NCBI RefSeq assembly: GCF_042767895.1
Contig: NC_091579.1
Coordinates: 4,728,361 to 4,745,860 of the forward strand
Direction of reading: 5' to 3'
DNA: 17,500 bases
Source of the DNA: Penaeus vannamei
Lineage: Eukaryota; Arthropoda; Malacostraca; Decapoda; Penaeidae
Part shown: in pieces, positions 16,729 through 17,500 of the stretch
Position numbering within the stretch: position 1 is the first letter of the stretch
Layout: each line of letters opens with the position of its first letter
Notes under the pieces: model-generated
What the model was told of the DNA's origin: nothing
Seen by the model: only the letters and a program-made list of their open reading frames with translations
The model's database searches: none
Position numbers and translations under genes: made by a program

Positions 16729-17175
16729 GCTAATAGCATTTCATCCAGATTTCCTTCGTGAAAGAATGATATTAGATGATATTTAAGTGAAAGACACCCC
16801 GCTCAATACCCAAAGGTTACTGTGCGGTTGATGTGGAGTGGATAATTAGGGATTAAGGATTGATAGGACTCGGATCAATCACACAATCTGCAATGATGGT
16901 GCTATGAATTTCGTTGTATCTCCGAAATCCGGGACCCGCGCCTTCCTGTATAGTGTATGCATTATGTGGTTTTAACAGCCGCTTCCTCCGAGATAAACCA
17001 TCGTAAACTTTATAGGGTTTATCTCCGTCTGATATCCCAGCAGATGCTTTTATGGTGCCATATGGTGTCATATTTCCACTTTCACAATCCTTTTTTATGG
17101 TATTTGCGCGTTCATCACAATCCCATGAGGGGAATGGTGACATGTTTCGTTCAACCGAGAGTTGACGTTGTCATA
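16729..17175. other. Unique region around the candidate ORF
   Basis: About 450 bp of non-repetitive, balanced DNA between the T23 tract and the terminal AG/AT repeats. Apart from the minus-strand ORF nothing is recognised. No AATAAA hexamer is seen on the minus strand between the stop codon and the poly(A) tract. Confidence 0.6.
16853..17143 (-). CDS. Candidate coding ORF or exon, tyrosine-motif-rich, unknown function
   Basis: This is the only open frame in the window with the composition of an ordinary protein. It has 96 codons, an ATG at 17143 with A at -3, a TAA at 16853-16855, and an in-frame TGA ten codons upstream of the ATG. The peptide is hydrophilic, with no signal peptide or membrane segment. 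It carries tyrosines in YxxI/L-type settings (YGTI at 28-31, YDGL at 47-50, YNEI at 76-79), a further YTIQ at 63-66, and a basic stretch RRKRLLK at 52-58. That pattern recalls the cytoplasmic tail of a cell-surface receptor such as an immunoglobulin-superfamily molecule, but I cannot assign a family. No AG dinucleotide occurs on the minus strand between the upstream CT-rich tract and the ATG, so a normal 3' splice site just upstream is not visible. It may be a small intronless gene, a terminal exon with an unseen acceptor, a retrocopy, or chance. Confidence 0.3.
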   Translation of the reverse strand: MSPFPSWDCDERANTIKKDCESGNMTPYGTIKASAGISDGDKPYKVYDGLSRRKRLLKPHNAYTIQEGAGPGFRRYNEIHSTIIADCVIDPSPINP

Positions 17176-17306
17176 GAAGGATGGAGAGAGAGGGAGAGAG
17201 AGTAGAGAGAGAGAGAGAGAGACATACATATATATATATATATATACATAATATATAATATATATATACATATATATATATAGAGACAGAGAGACATATG
17301 TAGATA

Positions 17307-17368
<62 letters not shown>

Positions 17369-17500
17369 GTATAGAGTATATAAAGAGAGAGAGAGAGAGG
17401 AGAGAGGGAGAGAGGAAAGGGAAAGGGAGAGAGAGAGAGAGGGGAGAGAGGGAGGGAGGGGGAGGGAGAGCAGAGAGAGAGAGATGAGAGAGAGAGAGAG
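17176..17500. repeat. (AG)n and (AT)n compound repeats to the window end
   Basis: (AG)n at about 17183-17221, degenerate (AT)n with TACATA interruptions to about 17282, a GACAGAGAGACA stretch, clean (AT)n at about 17308-17361, and then GAGA/GGGAGA purine repeat to the end. The repeat continues beyond the window. Confidence 0.95.

Overview
This window looks like a repeat-dense intergenic or intronic stretch of an animal nuclear genome. The mix of very long (CT)n/(AG)n tracts, (AT)n, (AAT)-type triplets, (TG)n and several minisatellite families in one place is typical of decapod crustaceans, penaeid shrimps above all, whose genomes are known for extreme simple-repeat content. That assignment is inference from composition; nothing here is a taxonomic marker. 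There is no bacterial gene organisation, no recognisable conserved protein family, no rRNA or tRNA gene, and no transposase or reverse-transcriptase reading frame.

Layout: 1-97 pyrimidine tract with poly-T. 98-600 mostly unique, with a perfect G-rich 30-bp duplication. 601-2092 a (CT)n-dominated pyrimidine block with one complex island at 1089-1215 containing a strong hairpin. 2093-2330 G-rich. 2330-2820 ATT/GAT triplet-like. 2821-3590 AT-rich unique. 3590-3745 (TG)n, then a five-copy 37-bp repeat (3807-3990). 4000-4160 a GC-richer island. 4160-5060 and 5225-6005 purine blocks separated by an island (5061-5224). 6006-6257 island, then T40. 6511-11213 a 4.7-kb minisatellite of 27-bp period, about 170 copies. 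11214-11770 poly-C and pyrimidine tract. 11876-13160 a G-rich purine block. 13161-13290 island. 13290-14216 pyrimidine block. 14217-14632 island and G-rich minisatellite. 14633-15055 compound (AT)(GT)(AC)(AG) repeat. 15056-15240 island. 15225-16650 an AT-rich satellite of 26 copies whose core is a hairpin. 16651-17175 a unique stretch with the only plausible coding candidate (minus strand, 96 codons, ATG start). 17176-17500 (AG)n/(AT)n to the end.

Most of the long open frames are artefacts of stop-free low-complexity DNA. The 27-bp unit is a multiple of three and has no stop in five of six frames, so it gives overlapping 'proteins' of about 800 to 1,100 residues. I found no gene system acting together here. 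The most distinctive things are the 27-bp array with its internal higher-order duplication, the hairpin satellite, the repeated switching of purine- and pyrimidine-rich blocks between strands with short unique islands at the switches, and the tyrosine-motif-rich minus-strand ORF followed by a poly(A) tract.
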